Of a stretch of 64,000 nt of DNA, positions 29,181 through 37,337 are shown in pieces. The stretch spans positions 124,001 to 188,000 of the forward strand of contig NZ_MKZO01000036.1 in NCBI RefSeq assembly GCF_001941965.1, read 5' to 3'. Position 1 is the stretch's first letter, and each line of letters opens with the position of its first letter. Position numbers and translations under genes: made by a program. The stretch comes from Pseudomonas putida (lineage in GTDB: Bacteria; Pseudomonadota; Gammaproteobacteria; Pseudomonadales; Pseudomonadaceae). The notes below the pieces were generated by a model. The model was not told the origin of the DNA and ran no database searches. It saw nothing but the letters and a program-made list of their open reading frames with translations.

Positions 29181-31699
29181 TGAAATTCGGATTCATTGCC
29201 CACCCCACCTCCACCGGCCTGCTGCACCAGGTCAAGCTGATCGACCTGCTCGACCGTACCCTGGAAGAACAGGCCTGGGGCTACGACAGCGAGCGCTGGC
29301 GCCAGCGCAACCTGGTGCCCTTCGTCGATTTCGGGCGCATCGTCAGCGCCAGCGGCGCGGAGTGCTCGGGCATCCTGCAGTTCATGCCGCTGACCGCCGA
29401 ACAGATGCTGCGCCAGCCACGGGCCATCGCCGAGCGCGTGCTCCAGGGCGTCAATGCGCTCAAGGCCGAAGGTGCCGAACTGGTCGGCCTCGGTGGCTTC
29501 ACCGCCATCGTCGGCAACCGCGGGCTGGCGACCATGGAGCAGGCCGACGTCGCCGTGACCACCGGCAACTCCCTGACCGCCTACGCCGCCTACGTCAACC
29601 TGCTGGACAGCCTCAGCCTGCTTGGCGTGGCCCCGGAAAACGCCGAAGTCGCCGTGCTCGGCTACCCCGGCTCGATCGCCCTGGCCGTCGCCCGCCTGCT
29701 CGCCGAACAGGGCTGCCGCCTGCGCCTGGTGCATCGCGGCAACCAGCGCCAGGCCGAGGCGCAACTGGAATACCTGCCGGCGCAGTACCACCGCCAGGTC
29801 AGCCTGCACGACAACATCGAGGACTGTTACGCCAGCGTGCGTTTCTACGTCGCCGCCACCTCCAGCGGCGGCCTGATCGACCCGCGTCGCCTGCTGCCCG
29901 GCAGTGTGGTGATCGACGCCGCGCTGCCCAAGGACGTGATGGACGTACCGCATACCCGCCGCGACATCCTGCTGGTGGACGGCGGCCTGGTCTCGGCCAG
30001 CCCGGCGGTGCACCTGGGCATGCGCACCATGGGCCTGGAGCCCAAGCGCAGCATGAACGGCTGCCTCGCCGAAACCATGATCCTGGCCTTGGAAGGCCGC
30101 GCCGAACCTTTCTCCATCGGCCGCGAACTGCCGGCGAACAAGGTCCTGGAAATCGGCGCCATCGCCGCCCGCCACGGCTTCACCCCGTCGCCCATGGCCA
30201 GCGCCGGTGAAGCCCTGGGCAGCGACGACTTCGGCCGCCTGCACCGGCATCACCACGGCCAGCGCCCGGTGCAGGCCAGCGATGCGAAAAAGGCCCCGCA
30301 GGACCTGCGCCGCGAAGTGCTCAACAGCTTCGGCGAGCACATCAACCCGGTGCTGCGCGAGTTCTACCAGTTCAACCATATCGAGCGGGTCTTCAGCCAT
30401 GGCGAAGGCTGCTGGCTGACCGACCTCGACGGGCGCCGCTACCTGGACTTCGTCGCCGGCTACGGCTGCCTTAACACCGGGCACAACCACCCGGCGATCA
30501 GCCAGGCCCTGCAACGCTATCTGCAGGAGCAGTTCTCGACCTTCATCCAGTACCTCTCCGCACCGCTGCACGCCAGCCTGCTGGCCAAGCGCCTGGCGGA
30601 CCTGGCGCCGGGGGGATTGTCGCGGGTGTTCTTCAGCAACTCCGGGACCGAGGCAGTGGAGGCGGCGCTCAAGCTGGCCCTGGCCGCCAGCGACAAGACC
30701 ACCGTGCTGTATTGCGACAACGGCTATCACGGCAAGACCCTCGGCGCCCTCTCGGTGACCGGCCGGGCCAAGCACCGCAAGCCGTTCGAACCGCTGCTGC
30801 CGCGTTGCGACAGCCTGCCCTTCGGCGATCTCGACGCCTTGCGCCAGCGCCTGGAAAAGGACGATGTGGCGGCGTTGATCATCGAGCCGATCCAGGGCGA
30901 AGGCGGGGTGATCCTGCCGCCTCCGGGTTACCTCGCGGGCGTGCGGGCGTTGTGCGACGAGTTCGACTGCCTGTGGATCCTCGACGAGATCCAGACCGGC
31001 CTGGGCCGTACCGGCAAGCTGTTCGCCTGCGAATGGGACGACACCGCGCCGGACATCATGGTCCTGTCCAAATCGCTCTCCGGCGGGCTGGTGCCGATTG
31101 GCGCGACCCTGTCCAAGGAAGCCGTGTGGCACCGCGCCTATGGCGATATCGACAGCTTCGCCCTGCACACCTCGACCTTCGGCGGCGGCAACTTCGCTGC
31201 TGCGGCGGCTTTGGCGGCGCTGGACGTGCTGGAGCAGGACGGCTTGATGGACAACGCGGCGCGGGTCGGTGCGCATTTGCAGGAAGGCTTGCAGGCGATT
31301 GCCGGGCGCTACCCATTCATCAAGGCGGTGCGCGGGCGCGGGCTGATGCTGGCGATCGAGTTCAGCAACAGCATGGCCGGGGGTATCGAGGCGCTGGTGC
31401 GGGAGATGGCCGGGCGCATTCCGGGGCAGGCGGCAGCGACCTGGCGGATGTTGTCGGGCAAGGCGCGGCGGCATCTTGAGGCGGCCATGGAAGAGCTGGA
31501 GCAGAGCCTGGAGGACATGTTCGTGCTGCGGTTGATGACCAAGCTGTCGGAGGAGCACGGGATCCTGACGTTCGTGACGGCCAACAATAATCGGGTGATG
31601 CGGATTCAGCCGCCGTTGGTGCTGGGGATCGAGGAGGCGGATCGGTTCCTCGGGGCGTTTGCGGCGGTCTGTGAGGATCTGGCGACCTTCGAGTCCTGA
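29180..31699 (+). CDS. Fused acyl-thioester reductase (AAR-like) and class III aminotransferase
   Basis: 839 residues. Residues 1 to ~345 resemble cyanobacterial acyl-ACP reductase: N-terminal MKFGFIAHPTS, ELVGLGGFTAIV, TTGNSLTAYAAY, a nucleotide-binding VAVLGYPGSIALA (~157-169), and NGCLAETMILALEG with Cys295 where AAR carries its catalytic Cys. Residues ~385-839 form a class III PLP aminotransferase with VFFSNSGTEAVEAALK, the LWILDEIQTGLGRTG segment and Lys631 in VLSKSLSGGLVPIG. A ~40-residue His-rich linker joins them. Reduction of a thioester to an aldehyde followed by amination to an amine is the clear prediction. No carrier-protein gene lies nearby, so the substrate may be a CoA ester or a thioester on the sulfur carrier. 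Start overlaps the ThDP stop by one base. Confidence 0.85.
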   Translation: MKFGFIAHPTSTGLLHQVKLIDLLDRTLEEQAWGYDSERWRQRNLVPFVDFGRIVSASGAECSGILQFMPLTAEQMLRQPRAIAERVLQGVNALKAEGAELVGLGGFTAIVGNRGLATMEQADVAVTTGNSLTAYAAYVNLLDSLSLLGVAPENAEVAVLGYPGSIALAVARLLAEQGCRLRLVHRGNQRQAEAQLEYLPAQYHRQVSLHDNIEDCYASVRFYVAATSSGGLIDPRRLLPGSVVIDAALPKDVMDVPHTRRDILLVDGGLVSASPAVHLGMRTMGLEPKRSMNGCLAETMILALEGRAEPFSIGRELPANKVLEIGAIAARHGFTPSPMASAGEALGSDDFGRLHRHHHGQRPVQASDAKKAPQDLRREVLNSFGEHINPVLREFYQFNHIERVFSHGEGCWLTDLDGRRYLDFVAGYGCLNTGHNHPAISQALQRYLQEQFSTFIQYLSAPLHASLLAKRLADLAPGGLSRVFFSNSGTEAVEAALKLALAASDKTTVLYCDNGYHGKTLGALSVTGRAKHRKPFEPLLPRCDSLPFGDLDALRQRLEKDDVAALIIEPIQGEGGVILPPPGYLAGVRALCDEFDCLWILDEIQTGLGRTGKLFACEWDDTAPDIMVLSKSLSGGLVPIGATLSKEAVWHRAYGDIDSFALHTSTFGGGNFAAAAALAALDVLEQDGLMDNAARVGAHLQEGLQAIAGRYPFIKAVRGRGLMLAIEFSNSMAGGIEALVREMAGRIPGQAAATWRMLSGKARRHLEAAMEELEQSLEDMFVLRLMTKLSEEHGILTFVTANNNRVMRIQPPLVLGIEEADRFLGAFAAVCEDLATFES

Positions 31700-31710
31700 T
31701 TGACAGTTCC

Positions 31711-31792
31711 GGCCTCATCGCTGGCAAGCCAGCTCCCACAGTGTCCGCGTCGCTGCCGAACTTGTGGGAGCTGGCTTGCCAGCGATGAGGCC
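31711..31792. repeat. REPIN splitting the cluster
   Basis: CGCTGGCAAGCCAGCTCCC and its inverse, placed 12 bases after the AAR-aminotransferase stop. It separates the cluster into two likely transcripts, the second beginning with the MoeZ-like gene. The stretch 31793-31924 is A/T-rich with TTGAAA at 31880-31885, so a second promoter is possible, but the best downstream hexamer (TATCTA) is only 14 bases away. Confidence 0.9.
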
Positions 31793-31924
31793 GGTACAGC
31801 CACAACAGATCTCATACCTTTTCCACGCTTTCCCATACGAATCCCCTCCCCCACCCCATTGAATCCTCGCCTGTCACATTTGAAAATAATTCCAGTTCGT
31901 ATCTACTGAATGGAAGAAAGCGAT

Positions 31925-33097
31925 ATGACCTTACCGCCGCTGGTAGAACCCGGTGCCGAGCTGAGTCGCGAGGAAGTGAACCGCTACAGCCGCCACCTGC
32001 TGATCCCCAATATGGGCGTGACCGGACAACGCCGCCTGAAGAACGCCAGGGTGCTGGTGATCGGCGCCGGCGGCCTCGGTTCGCCGACCCTGCTCTACCT
32101 CGCCGCCGCCGGCGTCGGCACCCTCGGGGTGATCGACTTCGACCGGGTCGACGAGTCCAACCTGCAACGCCAGGTGATCCACACCGTCGACAGCATCGGC
32201 GAACTGAAAGTGGAAAGCGCCCGCCAGGCCATCGCCCGTCTCAACCCGTTGGTGAAAGTGATCGCCCACAGCGACCGCCTGGAACCGGACATGGCCGTGG
32301 AGCTGTTCTCGCGCTATGACCTGATCCTCGACGGCACCGACAATTTCGCCACCCGCTACCTGGTCAACGACGCCTGCATCCTGGCGAACAAGCCCTACGT
32401 CTGGGGCTCGATCTTCCGCTTCGAAGGCCAGGCCTCGGTGTTCTGGGAAAGCGCGCCGGACGGACGCGGCCTCAACTACCGCGACCTCTACCCCGAGCCA
32501 CCACCGCCGGAACTGGCGCCGTCCTGCGCCGAAGGCGGCGTGCTCGGCGTGCTCTGCGCCGCCATCGCGTCGATCATGGCCACCGAGGCGATCAAGCTGC
32601 TGGTCGGTATCGGCGATCCGCTGCTGGGCCGCCTGATGGTCTACGACGCCCTGGACATGAGCTACCGCGAACTGCCGATCCGCCGCCTGCCGCAACGCGC
32701 GGCGGTCACCGCGCTGTCCGACTACCAGAGCTTCTGCGGCCTGAACCGTCCTTCGCCGGCCAACGACAACAGCGTGCCGCTGATCAGCGCGCTGCAACTG
32801 AAGTCGCTCAAGGATGGCGGCAAGGCCCCGGTGATCATCGACGTCCGCGAGCAGACCGAATGGGACATCGTGCGCATCGAAGGCGCGCTGCTGATGCCCA
32901 AGTCCGCCGAGGTCGCGCAGCAGATCATCGAGCGCTTTGGTCACGACACCGAGCTGGTCATCACCTGCAAATCGGGTATGCGCTCCCAGGCAGTCTCCAG
33001 CGACCTGCGCAAGCTCGGCCTGGACAAGGTGCGCAACCTCGAAGGCGGTGTGCTGGCCTGGGTTCGCGACGTCGAGCCGGCCCTGCCGACCTACTGA
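31925..33097 (+). CDS. MoeZ-like sulfur-carrier activating enzyme (ThiF/MoeB plus rhodanese)
   Basis: 390 residues, the MoeZ architecture and length. The ThiF/MoeB adenylyltransferase domain has GAGGLGSP (47-54), VDESNLQRQVIHTVDSIG, LDGTDNFATRYLVNDA and Cys201/Cys211 in SCAEGGVLGVLC. The C-terminal rhodanese domain has active-site Cys348 in CKSGMRSQ. It adenylates the diglycine end of the carrier encoded two genes downstream and sulfurates it to a thiocarboxylate. Start at 31925 (MTLPPLVEPG) fits MoeZ and has GGAAG about 8 bases upstream; an ATG 15 bases earlier is less likely. The JAMM gene follows after 10 bases. Confidence 0.92.
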   Translation: MTLPPLVEPGAELSREEVNRYSRHLLIPNMGVTGQRRLKNARVLVIGAGGLGSPTLLYLAAAGVGTLGVIDFDRVDESNLQRQVIHTVDSIGELKVESARQAIARLNPLVKVIAHSDRLEPDMAVELFSRYDLILDGTDNFATRYLVNDACILANKPYVWGSIFRFEGQASVFWESAPDGRGLNYRDLYPEPPPPELAPSCAEGGVLGVLCAAIASIMATEAIKLLVGIGDPLLGRLMVYDALDMSYRELPIRRLPQRAAVTALSDYQSFCGLNRPSPANDNSVPLISALQLKSLKDGGKAPVIIDVREQTEWDIVRIEGALLMPKSAEVAQQIIERFGHDTELVITCKSGMRSQAVSSDLRKLGLDKVRNLEGGVLAWVRDVEPALPTY

Positions 33098-33107
33098 GGA
33101 CACGGCC

Positions 33108-33518
33108 ATGGCCCTGCGCATCACCCGCGCGGCGCTGGAGCAGATCCAGCGCCAGGCGGCCCGGGAGCATCCCCTCGAAGCCTGCGGCGTGATCGCCGCA
33201 CCCTGCGCGGAAACGCTCGCCAGCCGGGTGATCCCGATGCGCAACCAGGCCGCCTCGGAAATCTGGTTCAGCTTCGATCCCCGCGAGCAACTGAAGGTGT
33301 GGAACGAACTGGACGAGCGCGACGAGGAGTGCCGCGTGCTCTACCACTCGCACACCGCGAGCGAGGCCTGGCCCAGTCGCGAAGACATCGCCCACGCCCA
33401 GGATCCGGACGTGCATTACCTGATCCTCTCGACCTGGCCCGAGGCCAGGCACCGGGCCCGCAGCTTCCGCATCGTCGAAGGCCGCGTGTTCGAAGAACAG
33501 CTGTCCATCCAGGAATGA
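33108..33518 (+). CDS. JAMM/MPN+ metallopeptidase (Mec-like)
   Basis: 136-residue single-domain zinc peptidase. The JAMM signature is Glu24 (HPLEACG), then HSH at 80-82, Ser90 and Asp93 (YHSHTASEAWPSREDIAHA). The QLKVWN segment and length match Mec, the peptidase that releases cysteine from the CysO-Cys adduct in Mycobacterium. In the qbs cluster the cognate enzyme trims residues after the carrier diglycine, but here the carrier already ends in Gly-Gly. Release of an acyl/amino adduct from the carrier is therefore the better guess. Preceded by GAGGA. Confidence 0.88.
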   Translation: MALRITRAALEQIQRQAAREHPLEACGVIAAPCAETLASRVIPMRNQAASEIWFSFDPREQLKVWNELDERDEECRVLYHSHTASEAWPSREDIAHAQDPDVHYLILSTWPEARHRARSFRIVEGRVFEEQLSIQE

Positions 33519-33541
33519 GACATCAACCAAAGGAGATTCAC

Positions 33542-33814
33542 ATGTCGGTTTCAGTCATGGTTCCAACCCTGCTGCGTCCACTCACCGAGGGGCAGAAGAA
33601 GGTCGAGGCCCAGGGCGAGACGGTGCGCCACATCATCGACCACCTCGACAGCCGCTACCCGGGCATCAAGGCGCGGCTGGTGCACCAGGACGAGGTGCAC
33701 CGCTTCGTCAATATCTACGTCAATGACGATGACATCCGCTTCGCCGCCGGCCTCGCCACCAGCGTTGCACCGGGCGCCAAGCTGACCGTCCTGCCGGCCG
33801 TCGCCGGCGGCTGA
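33542..33814 (+). CDS. CysO/ThiS-type sulfur-carrier protein with exposed C-terminal Gly-Gly
   Basis: 90 residues of ubiquitin-like fold. It opens MSVSVMVPTLLRPLT, contains HRFVNIYVNDDDIRFAAGL and ends TVLPAVAGG with the stop directly after Gly-Gly. This is very like M. tuberculosis CysO, as far as I recall its sequence. MoeZ would convert the diglycine to a thiocarboxylate that donates sulfur to an activated substrate. Strong AAAGGAGAT site at 33530-33538. It lies 23 bases after the JAMM gene and 83 bases before the CaiB-type gene. Confidence 0.9.
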   Translation: MSVSVMVPTLLRPLTEGQKKVEAQGETVRHIIDHLDSRYPGIKARLVHQDEVHRFVNIYVNDDDIRFAAGLATSVAPGAKLTVLPAVAGG

Positions 33815-33897
33815 GTCCCGCGTGCCGTGTCGCGGGTTCGCTCGCGACACCGTTCCACCGGCTTTCCGACTCACCGTTCCACCCAAGGTGCTTCCCC

Positions 33898-35688
33898 ATG
33901 TCCCGACTCCTGGATGCCGCCGGCCTGAGCTGGCGCAGCGGCCCCTGCCTGCCCGCCTGGCAGAGCCTGAGCGCCGCCCTGCAACGCCAGGGCGAGTGCC
34001 TCGGCCTGCGCCACGCCGATGGCGCGCCCGACGGTCCGACGCTGCAACTGATGCACCCCGATCTGCAACCGCTCCAGACCCGCTTCACCGGCTTGCCGGC
34101 GCTGCCCCTGGAGCTGTCCACCGAATTCACGCTCCAGGCCGCCTGCGGTCTCATGTCGGTGCACGGCCGCGCCAGTGGCAGGCTCCAGGTCCTGGGCGTG
34201 AATTATCTCGCCACCCTCAACGCCGCCCTGGCCTGGCAAGGCAGCTTCGCCGCTGCCGTCGGCCAGTTGCGCGGCGGGCGTTTCCATGAGGTGACCCTGC
34301 AACCCGCCGCCGGCGCGCTGCTGAGCATCGGCCAGTACCTCGCCGGGGCCACTGCGCCGGAAGACGCCGAGCAGTTGCTACCGGGCACCGACGATGCCCT
34401 GGCCCGGCCGCCGTTCCTGTCTGCCGATGGCGTGCTGTTCGAACTGGAAACCCTCGACAGTCACCCGTGGCGGCAATTCTGGAATGCCCTCGGGGTCAGC
34501 GACGCGATTGCCGGCAAGGCCTGGCAACGCTTCCTCCTGCGCTATGCCCGCGCTGTCGCGCCGATGCCGGCCGAGTGCCTGGACGCCCTGGCCGGCCTGC
34601 CGCTGGCGCGTATCCAGGCGGTTGCCGCCGAGTGTGGCGTGGCCCTGGTGCCGGTGCGTGATCCGGCGCAGCGCCACGCCGACAGCGACTACCCGGCCAG
34701 TGCCGCCAGCCCGTGGCAGATCCAGCGCGGCAGCGCCGCCCACGCGCCGCGCCGTACAGCGCCCGTGCGCCTGCCCCTGGAAGGCATCCGCGTGCTCGAA
34801 TCCTGCCGGCGCATCCAGGGTCCGCTGGCCGGGCATCTGCTGTCGTTGCTCGGCGCCGAGGTCATCCGTTTGGAACCGCCGGGCGGTGATCCGCTGCGCA
34901 CTATGCCGCCGTGCGCCGATGGCTGCTCGGTGCGCTTCGATGCGCTGAATCATCTGAAGGACGTGCGCGAGGTGGATATCAAGTCCGTCGCCGGCCGTGC
35001 CGAGATCCATGCCCTGTGCCGCGACGCCGATGTGTTCCTGCACAACTGGGCACCGGGCAAGGCCGCCGAGCTGCAACTGGATGCGGCCGACCTGCATGCC
35101 ACCCAGCCGGCGCTGATCCACGCCTATGCCGGCGGTTGGGGCGATGCTGCGGTCAATGCACCAGGGACCGACTTCACCGTGCAGGCCTGGTCCGGTTTCG
35201 CCTCGCGCATTGCCGCTGCTTCGGGTACCCGCGGCGGCACCCTGTTCACCGCCCTCGACGTACTCGGCGGCGTGGTCAGCACCCAGGGCATCTGCGCCGC
35301 GCTGCTCGACCGCGAGCTGCACGGTCACGGCGCGGCGCTGCACAGCTCGCTGCTGGGCGCCGCCGACCTGCTCCTCGACAGCCGCTGCGACGAGCCTTCG
35401 CCGTCCCTGCTGCAAGGGCTGTTCAACACCGCCGACGGCGTACTCGCCCTCGACTGCCAGACCCGCCAGCAGCACCAGGCCCTGACCCGCCTGCTCGGCG
35501 GCGAAGCCCACTCCGGCAGCCTCGCCGGACAGACCAGCGCGCGCTGGCTGGACGCCTGCCTCGCCGCCGGCATTCCCGCCAGCACCGCCCATGAAGACCT
35601 CGCCCTGCTCGCCGCCGATCCGCGCCTGGCCCCGAGCCTGTCCCAACGCGCCTACCGCGCTGTTCAATCTCCGTGGAGTTTCCTATGA
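33898..35688 (+). CDS. CaiB/BaiF (family III) CoA-transferase-like protein, duplicated
   Basis: 596 residues. The C-terminal half, from ~290 (LPLEGIRVLESCRRIQGPLA), reads as a family III CoA transferase with LEPPGGDPLRTMPP, VFLHNWAPGKA, and ALDVLGGVVSTQG, the last retaining an Asp in the place expected for the acyl-enzyme residue. The N-terminal half (LSTEFTLQAACGLMSVHGRA) looks like a second, diverged CaiB-type module. A CaiB homologue is also present next to the sulfur genes in the pdt cluster as I recall it, but its role there is not defined. It overlaps the AMP-ligase start by 4 bases (ATGA). Confidence 0.8.
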   Translation: MSRLLDAAGLSWRSGPCLPAWQSLSAALQRQGECLGLRHADGAPDGPTLQLMHPDLQPLQTRFTGLPALPLELSTEFTLQAACGLMSVHGRASGRLQVLGVNYLATLNAALAWQGSFAAAVGQLRGGRFHEVTLQPAAGALLSIGQYLAGATAPEDAEQLLPGTDDALARPPFLSADGVLFELETLDSHPWRQFWNALGVSDAIAGKAWQRFLLRYARAVAPMPAECLDALAGLPLARIQAVAAECGVALVPVRDPAQRHADSDYPASAASPWQIQRGSAAHAPRRTAPVRLPLEGIRVLESCRRIQGPLAGHLLSLLGAEVIRLEPPGGDPLRTMPPCADGCSVRFDALNHLKDVREVDIKSVAGRAEIHALCRDADVFLHNWAPGKAAELQLDAADLHATQPALIHAYAGGWGDAAVNAPGTDFTVQAWSGFASRIAAASGTRGGTLFTALDVLGGVVSTQGICAALLDRELHGHGAALHSSLLGAADLLLDSRCDEPSPSLLQGLFNTADGVLALDCQTRQQHQALTRLLGGEAHSGSLAGQTSARWLDACLAAGIPASTAHEDLALLAADPRLAPSLSQRAYRAVQSPWSFL

Positions 35689-37334
35689 ATACTGCCGGCA
35701 TCATTGATCTCGTCCCCCTGCACACCCGTCGTCGCTGGAGCGAAGACGGCAGCTATCCCAACCAGGATGTCTTCGGCCTGTTCCGCCAGCGCGCCGCCGA
35801 GGCGCCGGACAAGGCCGCAGTACTGTCGCCGGAAGGCAACGTCAGCTACGCCGAACTGCTCGACGCCGCCCTGCGCATAGCCGCCAGCCTGCGCCAGGCC
35901 GGGATCGTCGCCGGCGATGTGGTGGCCTACCAACTGAGCAACACCTGGCGCTGCTGCGCCATCGACCTGGCGGTGGCCGCGCTGGGCGCTATCGTCGCGC
36001 CCTTCCCGCCGGGTCGCGGCAAGCTGGATATCCAGTCGCTGGTACGCCGCTGCGATGCCCGGGCGGTGATCGTGCCGCAGGAGTACGCCGGCATCGACCT
36101 GTGCGAAGTGATCGAGTCGCTGCGCCCGACCCTGCTGTCGCTGCGCATCCTGATCGTCGACGGCGAGCCTCGCGCCGGCTGGTCGACCCTCGATGGCCTG
36201 CTGGACGCCGCGCCGATCGATCTCGCCAGCCTGCCCAAGGTCTGCCCGGATTCGCCGGTACGCCTGCTGGTGTCTTCCGGCACCGAGTCCGAGCCCAAGC
36301 TGGTGGCCTACTCGCACAACGCCCTGGTCGGTGGCCGTGGCCGCTTCCTGCAACGCATCAGCAGCGACGGCGCCGAATTCCGTGGCCTGTACCTGGTGCC
36401 GCTGGGCTCGTCGTTCGGCTCCACCGCCACTTTCGGCGTGCTGTGCTGGCTCGGCGGCTCGCTGGTGGTGCTGCCGCGCTTCGATGTGGGCGAGGCGATC
36501 AAGGCCATCGAGGCGCTGCGCCCGAGCTTCATCCTCGGCGTGCCGACCATGCTCCAGCGCATCGCCGCCGAGCCGGCCCTGGCCGAGATTGACAAGTCCA
36601 GCCTGCGCGGCCTGATCTGCGGTGGTTCGCTGATCGACGAAGCCACGGTGCTGCGTTGCACCGAGCACTTCGGTTGCGGCTTTATCAGCCTGTACGGTTC
36701 GGCTGATGGGGTGAACTGCCACAACACCCTCGACGACCCGCTCGACGTGGTGCTCAACAGTGTCGGCAAACCGAACCCGGCGGTGTGCGAGATCCGCATC
36801 GTCGATGACCTCGGCCGCGAGCTGCCCCACGGCGATGTCGGCGAGATCACCGCGCGCGGGCCGCTGAGCCCGATGCAGTACGTCAACGCACCGGAGCTGG
36901 ACGAGCGCTATCGCGACGGCGAAGGCTGGGTGAAGACCGGCGACCTCGGTTTCATCGATCCGCAAGGCTATCTGGTACTGGCCGGGCGCAAGAAGGACAT
37001 CATCATTCGCGGCGGCGCCAACATCAGCCCGGTGCAGATCGAAGGCCTGGTGATGGGCCACCCGGACGTGGTCACCGTGGCCTGCGTACCGGTGCCGGAT
37101 GCCGACCTCGGCCAGCGCGTGTGCCTGTGCGTAACCCTGCGCGAAGGCGCGGCGAAGTTCGCCCTGGCGGATATCACCGCGTTCCTGCGCGAGCAGGGCC
37201 TGGAGGTGAACAAGCTGCCGGAGTACCTGCGCTACTACCGTCACCTGCCGCTGACCCCGGCGGGCAAGATCGACAAGCGCGCCCTCGCCGCCGATGCCGC
37301 CGGCCTCGGTGAAGCCGTGCGCCAGGTGGGCTGA
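35685..37334 (+). CDS. AMP-dependent acyl/aryl acid synthetase
   Basis: 549 residues of the ANL superfamily. ATP-binding loop LLVSSGTESEPK near residue 198, SLYGSADG near 335, TGDLGFIDPQGYLVLAGRKKD near 415, and the C-terminal catalytic Lys in AGKIDKRALA. It activates a carboxylate as an acyl-adenylate for transfer to CoA or to the carrier thiocarboxylate. Start 35685 follows GTGGAG and makes the 4-base coupling with the CaiB gene; an upstream ATG (35673) is less likely. ACAD follows 3 bases after its stop. Confidence 0.9.
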   Translation: MNTAGIIDLVPLHTRRRWSEDGSYPNQDVFGLFRQRAAEAPDKAAVLSPEGNVSYAELLDAALRIAASLRQAGIVAGDVVAYQLSNTWRCCAIDLAVAALGAIVAPFPPGRGKLDIQSLVRRCDARAVIVPQEYAGIDLCEVIESLRPTLLSLRILIVDGEPRAGWSTLDGLLDAAPIDLASLPKVCPDSPVRLLVSSGTESEPKLVAYSHNALVGGRGRFLQRISSDGAEFRGLYLVPLGSSFGSTATFGVLCWLGGSLVVLPRFDVGEAIKAIEALRPSFILGVPTMLQRIAAEPALAEIDKSSLRGLICGGSLIDEATVLRCTEHFGCGFISLYGSADGVNCHNTLDDPLDVVLNSVGKPNPAVCEIRIVDDLGRELPHGDVGEITARGPLSPMQYVNAPELDERYRDGEGWVKTGDLGFIDPQGYLVLAGRKKDIIIRGGANISPVQIEGLVMGHPDVVTVACVPVPDADLGQRVCLCVTLREGAAKFALADITAFLREQGLEVNKLPEYLRYYRHLPLTPAGKIDKRALAADAAGLGEAVRQVG

Positions 37335-37337
37335 GCC

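Noticed and set aside
28925..31558. 877-codon minus-strand open frame opposite the AAR-aminotransferase gene
   Set aside because: Antisense frame rich in His/Gln/Ala with no domain; the plus strand has two clear domains and coupled starts.
33898..35688. Frameshift or broken CaiB gene
   Set aside because: The frame is intact for 596 codons; the weak first half is divergence within one open frame, not a break.
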